A stretch of 13,475 bases of DNA from Isotricha intestinalis. Its lineage: Eukaryota; Ciliophora; Litostomatea; Vestibuliferida; Isotrichidae. This document shows, piece by piece, positions 1 through 8,717 of this stretch (position 1 is its first letter; each line of letters starts with the position of its first letter). The position numbers and the translations under genes were made by a program. A model generated the notes under the pieces. The model was not told the DNA's origin. It searched no databases and saw nothing but the letters and a program-made list of their open reading frames with translations. The stretch covers positions 1 through 13,475 of the forward strand of contig JAJJLU010004410.1 of the NCBI GenBank assembly GCA_023807065.1. Direction: 5' to 3'.

Positions 1-1663
<1,663 letters not shown>

Positions 1664-1831
1664 ATAATCATTTTAATTAAATTAATATATATTATTCATA
1701 TTTATACTTCATTTTAATTTTAATAAAAAAAAAATCTTTAAATATTTTTCCTTATCTTTTAAAAAATAAAAATTTCAATTAATTTTATTTTCTCCTTTTA
1801 AAAAATATTTAAAACACCAATAAAAACAAAT
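1664..1831. other. Convergent intergenic spacer between the TBC and RIIa genes
   Basis: This 168-bp AT-rich spacer contains the 3' ends of both flanking genes. Several AATAAA-like strings occur, but they are expected by chance at this composition, so I do not call a polyadenylation site. The stretch 1807-1822, read on the minus strand, holds TATTGGTGTTTTAAAT, which resembles a motif at the same distance after the stop of the PHD gene (see 5436-5450). Confidence 0.6.
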
Positions 1832-4390
1832 TTAATCTTGTTCTTCTCTTTCAACATAATCCTCTTCATCTTCAAATCCTTTATCAGTATCAGATTCAAC
1901 TCCTTCATAATTTCCTGATCTTTTCTTTTTTTCTTTAACAATTTTTTTAAAATCTTTAATTTTATCTTTTAAAGGATATTCTTCATCAATAATATTTTCA
2001 ATTTGTAACATATCAACAATGACTTTTTGTTCTTCATCATTTAATTTATTATTGAAATAATCATCTTTATTGTCAGAATTGAAAAATTCATTTAAATTTT
2101 TAGCATTATTATTTTTCCAATTATTATATTCTTTATTATAAGCAACAAATTCATCAGAATCATTAGTGAAATTTTCTATTAAAGTTTTTCCTCTATTTTT
2201 ATAACTTTCAGCTTCTCTTTTTAATTTTTCTGTTTCAATTTCTTTTAATAAATTACTTACTCTATTATCTTCTTTATTTTTAATCAATAAATAATAATAT
2301 ATTCCATCTTTAGATAAAGGATTTAAATTCATATATTCTTTAAATAATTCTTCATCATTTAAACTTTCTTCTTTATTTTCAATTTTATCAATATAATTTT
2401 TTGCATTTTCAGGAATATCAAATAATTTATTTCTATAAATACATAAATTTCTATAATTTAATTCAGGAGAATGTTCAATTTCCATATTTAATTCTTTCAT
2501 TTTATGATAAAAATTAGAATCATCAGGATTTATTTTCACTTCAGATAATTTATGGTGAATATCTGAAAAATCAGGATTTAAAGCTAAATATTTTATTATA
2601 ATATCTCTTTCAATTGGTTTATATGACATAAAATCATAATATGATTGTTCTATTAATTCAATTGGAGTGTTTGTTACTCTTGATATGAAATTCCACATTT
2701 TACTATAATTCTTTTGTAATTTCTCTGTTACTGTTATATTTATTTCATCTTCATTTTCTGAATTTATTGAATCTAATTTTGCATTTATTTGACTTGGACT
2801 TGATATAAAATGACAATTTTCCATATTTGCAATACATTTTGAAACTTCTTTATCTTCATTATTTATATTATGTAATTTATAGTAATTTTGACATAATTCT
2901 CTTTTTCTAACTGAAAATGCAGAAAAATTATTACAAAATTCATCTTCTGGATAATATTTACTATTAAGTACAAATGAATAAATTTCTGGTTCTAATAATT
3001 CAATATTTCTATCAAAATATTTTTTTATATATGGATATTTTTCTATTATATCTTTAGCATCATCTCTTTCAACTAAATCTTTTAATTTATGATTTAATAA
3101 AAAGAAACAAAATTCATCTAAATATTGATTATTTTCTTCAGGTGGATTATCTAATTTTATCATATAACATTGAGTTGCTCTTGGATAATAATCAAATGAT
3201 TTAAAATCATTTATTGCATCATTTAATTCTTTAGACTTATAATCACTTTGTAATATTGGTAAATTCATTTCATTTAATTTATCTCTTATTGATTTATCCA
3301 TTTCATTGAATTTACTTTCATTTTCTGTTCCTTTATTTTCATAATAACACATTAATGCATTTTGAATCTCTATTAATAAATCATTTAAATTCTTATTTGG
3401 TAGAAATACTTTTTCAATATATGCATTAACACTTTCTTCATTATTCTGTTTCAGTGATTCTAATTGAGATTCTTTATCAGGGAAATCAATGCAATTTTCA
3501 TAAAAATCAAGTTTAAAATCAGTTAAAGTATGAGGAGGAGTAGAAAGATTAATTTCATTAATATTAGAACCAGTTGCAAGTAATCTTTCTTGAATTTTAT
3601 CATCTCCATCTTTTTCATTCAATTCGACTCTCTCTTCTTCATCAACTTCATCAATCATAACTCCACCACCTTCCATAAGAACGTTCTCTTCTTCATCAAC
3701 TTCATCAATCATAACTCCACCACCTTCCATGAGAATATTCTCTTCTTCATCAACTTCATCAATCATAACTCCTCCGCCTTCCATGAGTACATTCTCTTCT
3801 TCATCAACTTCATCAATCATGACTCCACCACCTTCCATAAGAACGTTCTCTTCTTCATCAACTTCATCTATCATGACTCCTCCACCTTCCATAAGAACGT
3901 TCTCTTCTTCATCAACTTCATCAATCATAACTCCACCACCTTCCATGAGAATATTCTCACCTTCTTTTTCATAATTAACTTCATCAATAACAACGTCTTT
4001 TTGTGCTACAAGATTAATTTCTTCATTATCATCAGTTTTATTAAATTTCTTCTCAGTAATAATTTTTTCATTACTATCTCTTGGCATTCTCTCTCCAGTG
4101 ATAGGAATTCTTAATTTATTGTCTTCTGTATACTTTTTATTATCATCTTCGAAATAATTTCTTTTTACTGAACTTGGAATTTTTGGAACAAAAACTTTAA
4201 AGTCACATGGAATTTTTTGTCCTCGATGAGGGTAATCGAGTATTAAACCTTCTTCAAGACATTTGAAATATTCACATCCAAAATCTATTAAATCTAAAGG
4301 TTGATTACGGAGAATTTCTTTTGTAAATTCTGTTAATATTTCAGGAAATCCATCTGGGATTGTGTGCTTCTTTATGTATTTTGATGACAT
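1832..4390 (-). CDS. RIIa (PKA RII-type) dimerization/docking-domain protein with six acidic 18-residue repeats
   Basis: An 852-residue protein. Residues about 11-48 (IPDGFPEILTEFTKEILRNQ, then PLDLIDFGCEYFKCLEEG) match the RIIa dimerization/docking consensus: IP-x-G, a central QP-x-DL, and a final F-x-x-x-YF. In PKA RII subunits, ropporin-like proteins and radial-spoke proteins this fold dimerises and grips amphipathic helices of anchoring proteins. No cyclic-nucleotide-binding domain is visible, so it is not a PKA regulatory subunit. Residues about 145-252 are six copies of EN[V/I]LMEGGGVMIDEVDEE. Residues about 280-800 look folded or helical, with regularly spaced aromatics and Cys, but I recognise no family; the C-terminus is Lys-rich, then acidic. 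A structural or docking role in the cilium or flagellum is inferred from the N-terminal domain only. The ATG at 4390 sits directly before the domain and is preceded by A-rich sequence. It diverges from the 4556 gene across 165 bp. Confidence 0.85.
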   Translation of the reverse strand: MSSKYIKKHTIPDGFPEILTEFTKEILRNQPLDLIDFGCEYFKCLEEGLILDYPHRGQKIPCDFKVFVPKIPSSVKRNYFEDDNKKYTEDNKLRIPITGERMPRDSNEKIITEKKFNKTDDNEEINLVAQKDVVIDEVNYEKEGENILMEGGGVMIDEVDEEENVLMEGGGVMIDEVDEEENVLMEGGGVMIDEVDEEENVLMEGGGVMIDEVDEEENILMEGGGVMIDEVDEEENVLMEGGGVMIDEVDEEERVELNEKDGDDKIQERLLATGSNINEINLSTPPHTLTDFKLDFYENCIDFPDKESQLESLKQNNEESVNAYIEKVFLPNKNLNDLLIEIQNALMCYYENKGTENESKFNEMDKSIRDKLNEMNLPILQSDYKSKELNDAINDFKSFDYYPRATQCYMIKLDNPPEENNQYLDEFCFFLLNHKLKDLVERDDAKDIIEKYPYIKKYFDRNIELLEPEIYSFVLNSKYYPEDEFCNNFSAFSVRKRELCQNYYKLHNINNEDKEVSKCIANMENCHFISSPSQINAKLDSINSENEDEINITVTEKLQKNYSKMWNFISRVTNTPIELIEQSYYDFMSYKPIERDIIIKYLALNPDFSDIHHKLSEVKINPDDSNFYHKMKELNMEIEHSPELNYRNLCIYRNKLFDIPENAKNYIDKIENKEESLNDEELFKEYMNLNPLSKDGIYYYLLIKNKEDNRVSNLLKEIETEKLKREAESYKNRGKTLIENFTNDSDEFVAYNKEYNNWKNNNAKNLNEFFNSDNKDDYFNNKLNDEEQKVIVDMLQIENIIDEEYPLKDKIKDFKKIVKEKKKRSGNYEGVESDTDKGFEDEEDYVEREEQD
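3635..3958 (-). repeat. 54-bp coding minisatellite, six copies (18-residue protein repeat)
   Basis: Six head-to-tail 54-bp units lie inside the RIIa gene, each encoding an 18-residue acidic unit with a GGG turn and VMIDEVDEE. The only amino-acid variation is one Val/Ile position (I,V,V,V,I,V from the N-terminal copy); the other differences are silent third-position changes. The copies at 3685-3738 and 3901-3954 are identical although three different copies lie between them. A degenerate VVIDEVNYEKEG just N-terminal to the array looks like an older, diverged unit. The array is less AT-rich than the sequence around it. Confidence 0.93.
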
Positions 4391-4555
4391 TTAAGTTATT
4401 AAAATTTAATTAGTTATTTTTTTTATTTTTTTTTTAATCTTTGACAGTTTTATTATTTAAGGTTTTTTAATTATTTTTTTATTTATTTTTAAACGTTAAT
4501 TTATTTGTTTTTTGAAATAAAATTATTTTTATTGTTATGTTAATTTTTTTTCTTA
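4391..4555. promoter_or_regulatory. Divergent intergenic spacer, probable shared promoter region
   Basis: These 165 bp separate the start codons of two divergently read genes, so both 5' UTRs and promoters must lie here or extend into the neighbouring genes. The plus strand has long T runs (around 4419-4436 and 4464-4490) and no TATA element or initiator distinguishable from background at this composition. The promoter role is inferred from geometry alone. Confidence 0.45.
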
Positions 4556-5353
4556 ATGGAAACTTTTAGAGATAAATTAATGAATATATTAACTGATTCT
4601 ATTTATGATAAAAATAAATTAGAAGATGCAAATGTGAATTTTACAAAAATGGTTTTTAAGCAACAAAATAAATTAAGAAATAACCCAAATATTAATATAA
4701 GAAAATTCTCATCAAATAATTATTTCCCAAAGAAAAAGAATAATATAATATTTGAATATAATTTAACAATAAATCAATCAAAAATAAACAAAGAAAACTT
4801 AAGAAGTAATAAATCATCAAATAACATAAATCAAAAAAAATTTTCAAAAATATTTAAGAAAGAAAATTCAATAAATAATATAAATGTATTAATAAGATCA
4901 TTAACTTTAAATGATATTCATAATAATGAAGGATTAAATTTAAATAAATCTCTTTCTCAAATTGATATTGAAGACACTGAAAGATTTAATTTAGGAATGA
5001 AAAAAAAAATTCAAAAAATGAAAACAATTATTGGTTTTGATGAAGAAGATTCAAATATAAGAAATATTAATAATAAACCTCCTAGAAATTTAAATAATAA
5101 TTTATGTAAATTTAATAAAAAAGAATATTATCATATTTCTCCTAGTTCAAGATTTAATTATAATATGAAAAAAAAATATTTTAATAATAAATTTATTGTT
5201 AAAGATTGGAATCCTAAATTTAAACAAGTTAATAGTGATATTGAAAATATTAATAATGAAAATGATTATATTTTTATTATTAGGGAAAAGAATAATAATA
5301 AGAATTTAATGAAAAAAAATGAAAAAAATCATAGTTTAATACTTGATTTATAA
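4556..5353 (+). CDS. Uncharacterised basic Asn/Lys-rich protein
   Basis: A 265-residue open frame starting at METFRDKLMNILTD and ending at TAA. I recognise no family. The first 40 residues look helical and amphipathic; the middle is low-complexity Asn/Lys/Ser, and a better-conserved-looking stretch near the C-terminus contains YYHISPSSRFNYN and KDWNPKFKQVN. There is no signal peptide or membrane segment. Reality as a gene is supported by length, by an orientation that fits the gene spacing, and by a marked Ile codon shift along the frame (ATA early, ATT late) like that in neighbouring genes. A GTTTAA...TTTTCAG string (5334-5370) could be a 37-nt intron replacing the last few residues, but the unspliced frame also ends cleanly. 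It converges on the PHD gene with 105 bp between. Confidence 0.7.
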   Translation: METFRDKLMNILTDSIYDKNKLEDANVNFTKMVFKQQNKLRNNPNINIRKFSSNNYFPKKKNNIIFEYNLTINQSKINKENLRSNKSSNNINQKKFSKIFKKENSINNINVLIRSLTLNDIHNNEGLNLNKSLSQIDIEDTERFNLGMKKKIQKMKTIIGFDEEDSNIRNINNKPPRNLNNNLCKFNKKEYYHISPSSRFNYNMKKKYFNNKFIVKDWNPKFKQVNSDIENINNENDYIFIIREKNNNKNLMKKNEKNHSLILDL

Positions 5354-5458
5354 TATTTTTTATTTTTCAGGTAAAATATTAAATGTAATCAATTGAAATT
5401 TGTAAAAAATAAAAAAGTGAAAAAGAAAAAAAGAAATTTAAAAACCAATAGAAAAAAT
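5354..5458. other. Convergent 3' spacer with a possible 3'-end motif for the PHD gene
   Basis: This 105-bp spacer lies between two converging genes. On the minus strand, 5450-5436 reads TATTGGTTTTTAAAT, starting 9 nt after the PHD gene's stop. The RIIa gene has a near-identical string starting 10 nt after its stop. The motif could belong to 3'-end formation, but two examples are too few to claim this. Confidence 0.4.
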
Positions 5459-6682
5459 TTATTTTTTATCAACTAAATTTTCAATATCTTCCTTTTTATT
5501 ATTATCTAAATTTTTACAATTAGGACAAATAAATTCATTTTTAATTTCATCATCATCATCATCATCAATAACTTTTAAATTTCCATTAATTAAATTATTA
5601 TCACTATTAAATCCAACACATTGTTCATGATAATTTTTTCCACATTTTGAACATTCAATTAATTTATCTTGATCACAACTCATATTACAAAATTCACATT
5701 TTAATATTTCTTCATCAACATATCTAATTTTTTCTCCTAATTTTTTCCTCCCAATAAAACCATCACTTTCAAAATTATTATTTTCATTAATATCATAATC
5801 ATCATTATCATTATTAATAATATTACTATTGTCATCATCAATATTATTATTAATATTATTATTATTTTCACTATTATTATTATTATTATTATCATTAATA
5901 TTATTATTATGATTTTTTAATCCTCGATGAAATTGATATTTGCCTTTATGTCTTTTACACAAAATTTCATAACTTTTTTTACTGAATTCACACTGAGCAT
6001 CAAAAGCACATAAATAATGATAACTTTCTTCGCATTTTTTTTCTTCATTGAGTAAGCATCCAATCCCAGCTCCAGTTCTTCCACAAAGAGTGCATTTAAT
6101 TTTTCTTGCTCTTTTAATCTCTTTTCCAACACCAGTAAATTTATTATTTTTGGAATTTATATATGCTTGAGGTAACCAAATAGCACACAAAAAATGAGCA
6201 TAATAATTTTTATTTCCACTTTTAAAAGGACCATAAATTTTTCCTAATCTTTCTATTTTACTTTCATCTAATGATGATATATGACATATTGAACATGATA
6301 TTTTCTTATTTGGTAATATTGGTTTATCTTTTGTTTTATTTGTTTGAATTATATCTTCATCATAATTTATTATTTCTAAATGTGCCTTCTTTAATATTTT
6401 TATCTTTGTTTTTTTATTTTGTAAAATGTCACTTGAAATAAAAAAAAAAAATGATTTTATATCTAATAAATTCAACCAAGTGTCCATATGAAATATTTGT
6501 ATTGTTGTTTTTTTTGGATTTATTTGATACTCAAATTTATCAGAAAGAAATGAGTATAAATCGTTTAAACCTAAGGATGTTTTTAAAGATTCTATATTTA
6601 TTTTTATTTCTTTTGGAGTTTTAGAAGAAAGGAAATATACTATTAGTGTATAGTAAATTTGGGTTTTTGGCTTTTCTGTCAT
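5459..6682 (-). CDS. Extended-PHD (ePHD) plus PHD zinc-finger protein, probable chromatin reader
   Basis: A 407-residue protein. Residues about 8-100 show alternating strands and one helix, compatible with a ubiquitin-like fold, though this is only a suggestion. Residues 130-245 form an extended PHD: C130-x2-C133, then YYAHFLCAIWLPQAY (H163, C166), KCTLCGRTGAGIGC (C197, C200, C209), SYHYLCAFDAQCEF (H222, C225), and final C242 and H245. Residues 258-303 are an Asn/Asp linker. Residues 329-389 form a canonical C4HC3 PHD: C329-x2-C332, C344-x2-C347-x4-H352-x2-C355, C386-x2-C389, with Phe where a Trp usually precedes the last Cys pair. PHD and ePHD modules bind histone tails or nucleic acid in nuclear chromatin complexes. 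No catalytic domain (SET, acetyltransferase) is present, so it would act as a reader or scaffold. BRPF/JADE proteins have the order PHD then ePHD; here it is reversed. The start at 6682 has an A-rich leader. Confidence 0.87.
   Translation of the reverse strand: MTEKPKTQIYYTLIVYFLSSKTPKEIKINIESLKTSLGLNDLYSFLSDKFEYQINPKKTTIQIFHMDTWLNLLDIKSFFFFISSDILQNKKTKIKILKKAHLEIINYDEDIIQTNKTKDKPILPNKKISCSICHISSLDESKIERLGKIYGPFKSGNKNYYAHFLCAIWLPQAYINSKNNKFTGVGKEIKRARKIKCTLCGRTGAGIGCLLNEEKKCEESYHYLCAFDAQCEFSKKSYEILCKRHKGKYQFHRGLKNHNNNINDNNNNNNSENNNNINNNIDDDNSNIINNDNDDYDINENNNFESDGFIGRKKLGEKIRYVDEEILKCEFCNMSCDQDKLIECSKCGKNYHEQCVGFNSDNNLINGNLKVIDDDDDDEIKNEFICPNCKNLDNNKKEDIENLVDKK
5774..5911 (-). repeat. Asn/Asp low-complexity linker between the two zinc fingers
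   Basis: Residues about 258-303 of the ePHD/PHD protein are almost only Asn, Asp and Ile, encoded by (AAT/GAT)n runs. It is likely a flexible linker and probably variable in length between strains. A shorter run of six Asp (GAT codons, near 5549-5566) interrupts the second PHD before its last Cys pair. Confidence 0.85.
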
Positions 6683-6804
6683 TTTTTTCTTTTATTTTGG
6701 GAAAATTTAGAAAATTTTTAAAATTAATTAAATAAAAATAAAATAAAAGAAATATTTTATAATTTAAATAAACAAATATAATAATTAAAAAAGAGAATAA
6801 AAAA
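6683..6804. promoter_or_regulatory. Divergent spacer, probable shared promoter region
   Basis: These 122 bp separate the divergent starts of the PHD and coiled-coil genes and must hold or adjoin both promoters. Each side has an A-rich leader directly before its ATG on its own coding strand (6683-6690 for the minus gene, 6788-6804 for the plus gene). No specific element can be picked out. Confidence 0.45.
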
Positions 6805-8460
6805 ATGGAAGATCCATTAAATTATAATATAAATCCAATAGATCAAAATTACTCAAATCAAAAGACATATATAAATAATGATGAGATGATAAAATTACGG
6901 GATGATAAAATAAGAGAATTACAAAGAAAAATAAAAAATTATGAGCAAATGTCACATGAGCAAAATATAAAATCTGCAGTACATGATAATTTATATGTAG
7001 AATATAATTCCTTAAATAAAAATTATAATGAGTTAGAAGCAGAATTAAATGGAAAAAAAATAGAAATATCTCAATTATTAGAAGCTTTAAATAATAAGAA
7101 TAATATTATATCAGAATATCAAAAAATAATAGAACAAAGTTCTGAAAAATTTAAACTATTTAATGAAAGCAATTTATGTTTAAAAAATAAATTAGAATCA
7201 AATGAACCTAAATTAAAAATGTTTCCTACTTTATTAAAACAAAATGAAGAATTAAATAAAAAAATAAATTCTTATAAAAATCAAATAGAACAATTAAAAA
7301 ATGAAATAAAACAAAGAGAAGATTTACACAAAAATAAATTAAATAATATAGATAAAAATCATAGAATAACAATAAGAGAATATGAAGATGAAATAACAGA
7401 TTTAAAAGTAGAAATTGGAAAATTAAAATCAGATTTAAATAATATGAAAAAAAAATATGATGATTTAAATCAAATTAATTCAAATCAAGATTATGAATTT
7501 TCTAAAAAATATAATGATAAAGAAAGAGAAAATGATAAATTAGCTCAAACACTTTTAGAATTACAAAATAATTTTAATTTTACTCAATTAAGTGCAAAAA
7601 ATGATATTTCAACTTATAAAACAATAATAAATAAATTAAAAGAAGATTTAGATTTATCCAATAGAGAATTAACTATTAAAGATAATCAAATAAATGAATT
7701 AAACGATAATTTAAAAGAATATAATAAAATTATTCAAGAAAGTGAAAATGAAATAAAAAATAAAAATGATATTATTAAAAATTTAAAAGGAGAAAAAGAT
7801 AATTTAGAAAGAAAATTAATAGATAAAGAAAATGATTTAAATAATCAAAAATTGAATTTAAATAATGAAATAAATACATTAAAAAAGCAATTAACTTTTT
7901 TAGATAAAGCAAGAAATAATTTAGTAAATGATAAAACAAATTCAATGGATCAAATATTTAATTTACAAAATCAATTAAATCAATATAAACAAAATACAAT
8001 AAATAATCAAAATGAAAGTTTTAAATTAGATAAAAAATATAATGATTTATTGAAAACATTAGAAATAAAAGAAAAATCACATCAAGAAGAAATTAATAGA
8101 TTAAATTCTTTAAATTTACAAATAACAAATCAAAATGAAATTTTAAAAGCAGAATATGAAAAAAAAATTCAAATGTTAACTTTAAGTAATAATGAATTAA
8201 ATGCTAGAGTAAAAAATTTATTAAGTTCTTTAATTGCTTTAAAGGATTATTCTTTAAGTATTGAAAGAAATATTAATGATGCTAATATTAATATTAATAA
8301 TTCTTTATATTCTTTCCCTAAAAAAAATTCTTTTAATAATAATTTTAATACTAATCCAAGTAATGATGATTTTAGTAGAGAAATGATTAAAAATATGAAA
8401 GATATGATTAATAAAATTGATTCTCAAATTTTAAGTGATAATGAAAGAATTGAAGATTAA
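6805..8460 (+). CDS. Long coiled-coil protein
   Basis: A 551-residue protein with a short Asn/Tyr-rich N-terminus (about 1-27). A near-continuous, Lys/Glu/Asn/Leu heptad-like coiled coil follows from about 28 to 490, for example KIRELQRKIKNYEQ and DEITDLKVEIGKLKSDLNNM. A Pro in KLKMFPTLLKQNEELN (near 138) breaks the first coil. The segment RVKNLLSSLIALKDYSLSIERNIND (about 468-492) is less repetitive. A Ser/Asn/Phe-rich spacer and a final short helix ending DNERIED close the protein. There are no membrane segments or zinc-binding residues. Proteins of this shape are typically structural parts of centrosomes, basal bodies, axonemes or vesicle tethers, but low-complexity coils cannot be assigned to a family from sequence alone. 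It is the first of three tandem plus-strand genes. Confidence 0.8.
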   Translation: MEDPLNYNINPIDQNYSNQKTYINNDEMIKLRDDKIRELQRKIKNYEQMSHEQNIKSAVHDNLYVEYNSLNKNYNELEAELNGKKIEISQLLEALNNKNNIISEYQKIIEQSSEKFKLFNESNLCLKNKLESNEPKLKMFPTLLKQNEELNKKINSYKNQIEQLKNEIKQREDLHKNKLNNIDKNHRITIREYEDEITDLKVEIGKLKSDLNNMKKKYDDLNQINSNQDYEFSKKYNDKERENDKLAQTLLELQNNFNFTQLSAKNDISTYKTIINKLKEDLDLSNRELTIKDNQINELNDNLKEYNKIIQESENEIKNKNDIIKNLKGEKDNLERKLIDKENDLNNQKLNLNNEINTLKKQLTFLDKARNNLVNDKTNSMDQIFNLQNQLNQYKQNTINNQNESFKLDKKYNDLLKTLEIKEKSHQEEINRLNSLNLQITNQNEILKAEYEKKIQMLTLSNNELNARVKNLLSSLIALKDYSLSIERNINDANININNSLYSFPKKNSFNNNFNTNPSNDDFSREMIKNMKDMINKIDSQILSDNERIED

Positions 8461-8717
8461 TTTTGGTTTTTTTTCTTTTTTTATTTAAAAAAACTTTTAT
8501 GTGATTAAAAAATTAAATTATTTTTAATATATTTTTTAATTTTTTTTATCATTTTTTGATTATTTTATATTATTATTTTCCTGTTATTTAACTTATATCT
8601 ATATTTAAAAAAATAAATAAAAAACCTTTGTAGTTAAATGATGTAACTTTATAAAATTATTAAAAAAAAATATTCTCAAAAAAAATCTGAAAAAAAAAAA
8701 TAAAAAAAAATTTAAAA
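8461..8717. other. Intergenic spacer between the coiled-coil and phosphodiesterase genes
   Basis: This 257-bp spacer is T-rich for its first half (3' flank of the coiled-coil gene) and becomes strongly A-rich before the phosphodiesterase start (8661-8717 is nearly all A with scattered T). That fits a 3' UTR followed by a promoter and A-rich leader. No ORF or RNA gene is seen. Confidence 0.55.

Noticed and set aside
3590..4114. Open frames on the plus strand (also 3729-3974) across the repeat region, giving Phe/Ile/Asn-rich or Ser/Pro-rich repeat peptides
   Set aside because: They are the antisense of the 54-bp coding repeats of the RIIa gene; the repeat keeps any stop-free frame open. The minus-strand frame has the recognisable domain and the silent substitution pattern.
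5334..5370. Possible 37-nt intron (GTTTAA...TTTTCAG) at the end of the 4556 gene
   Set aside because: The unspliced frame already ends at a TAA nine codons on, the 5' site is not GTA/GTR-like, and T-runs ending in CAG arise easily here. Splicing would change only the last few residues. RNA reads over 5334-5370 would settle it.
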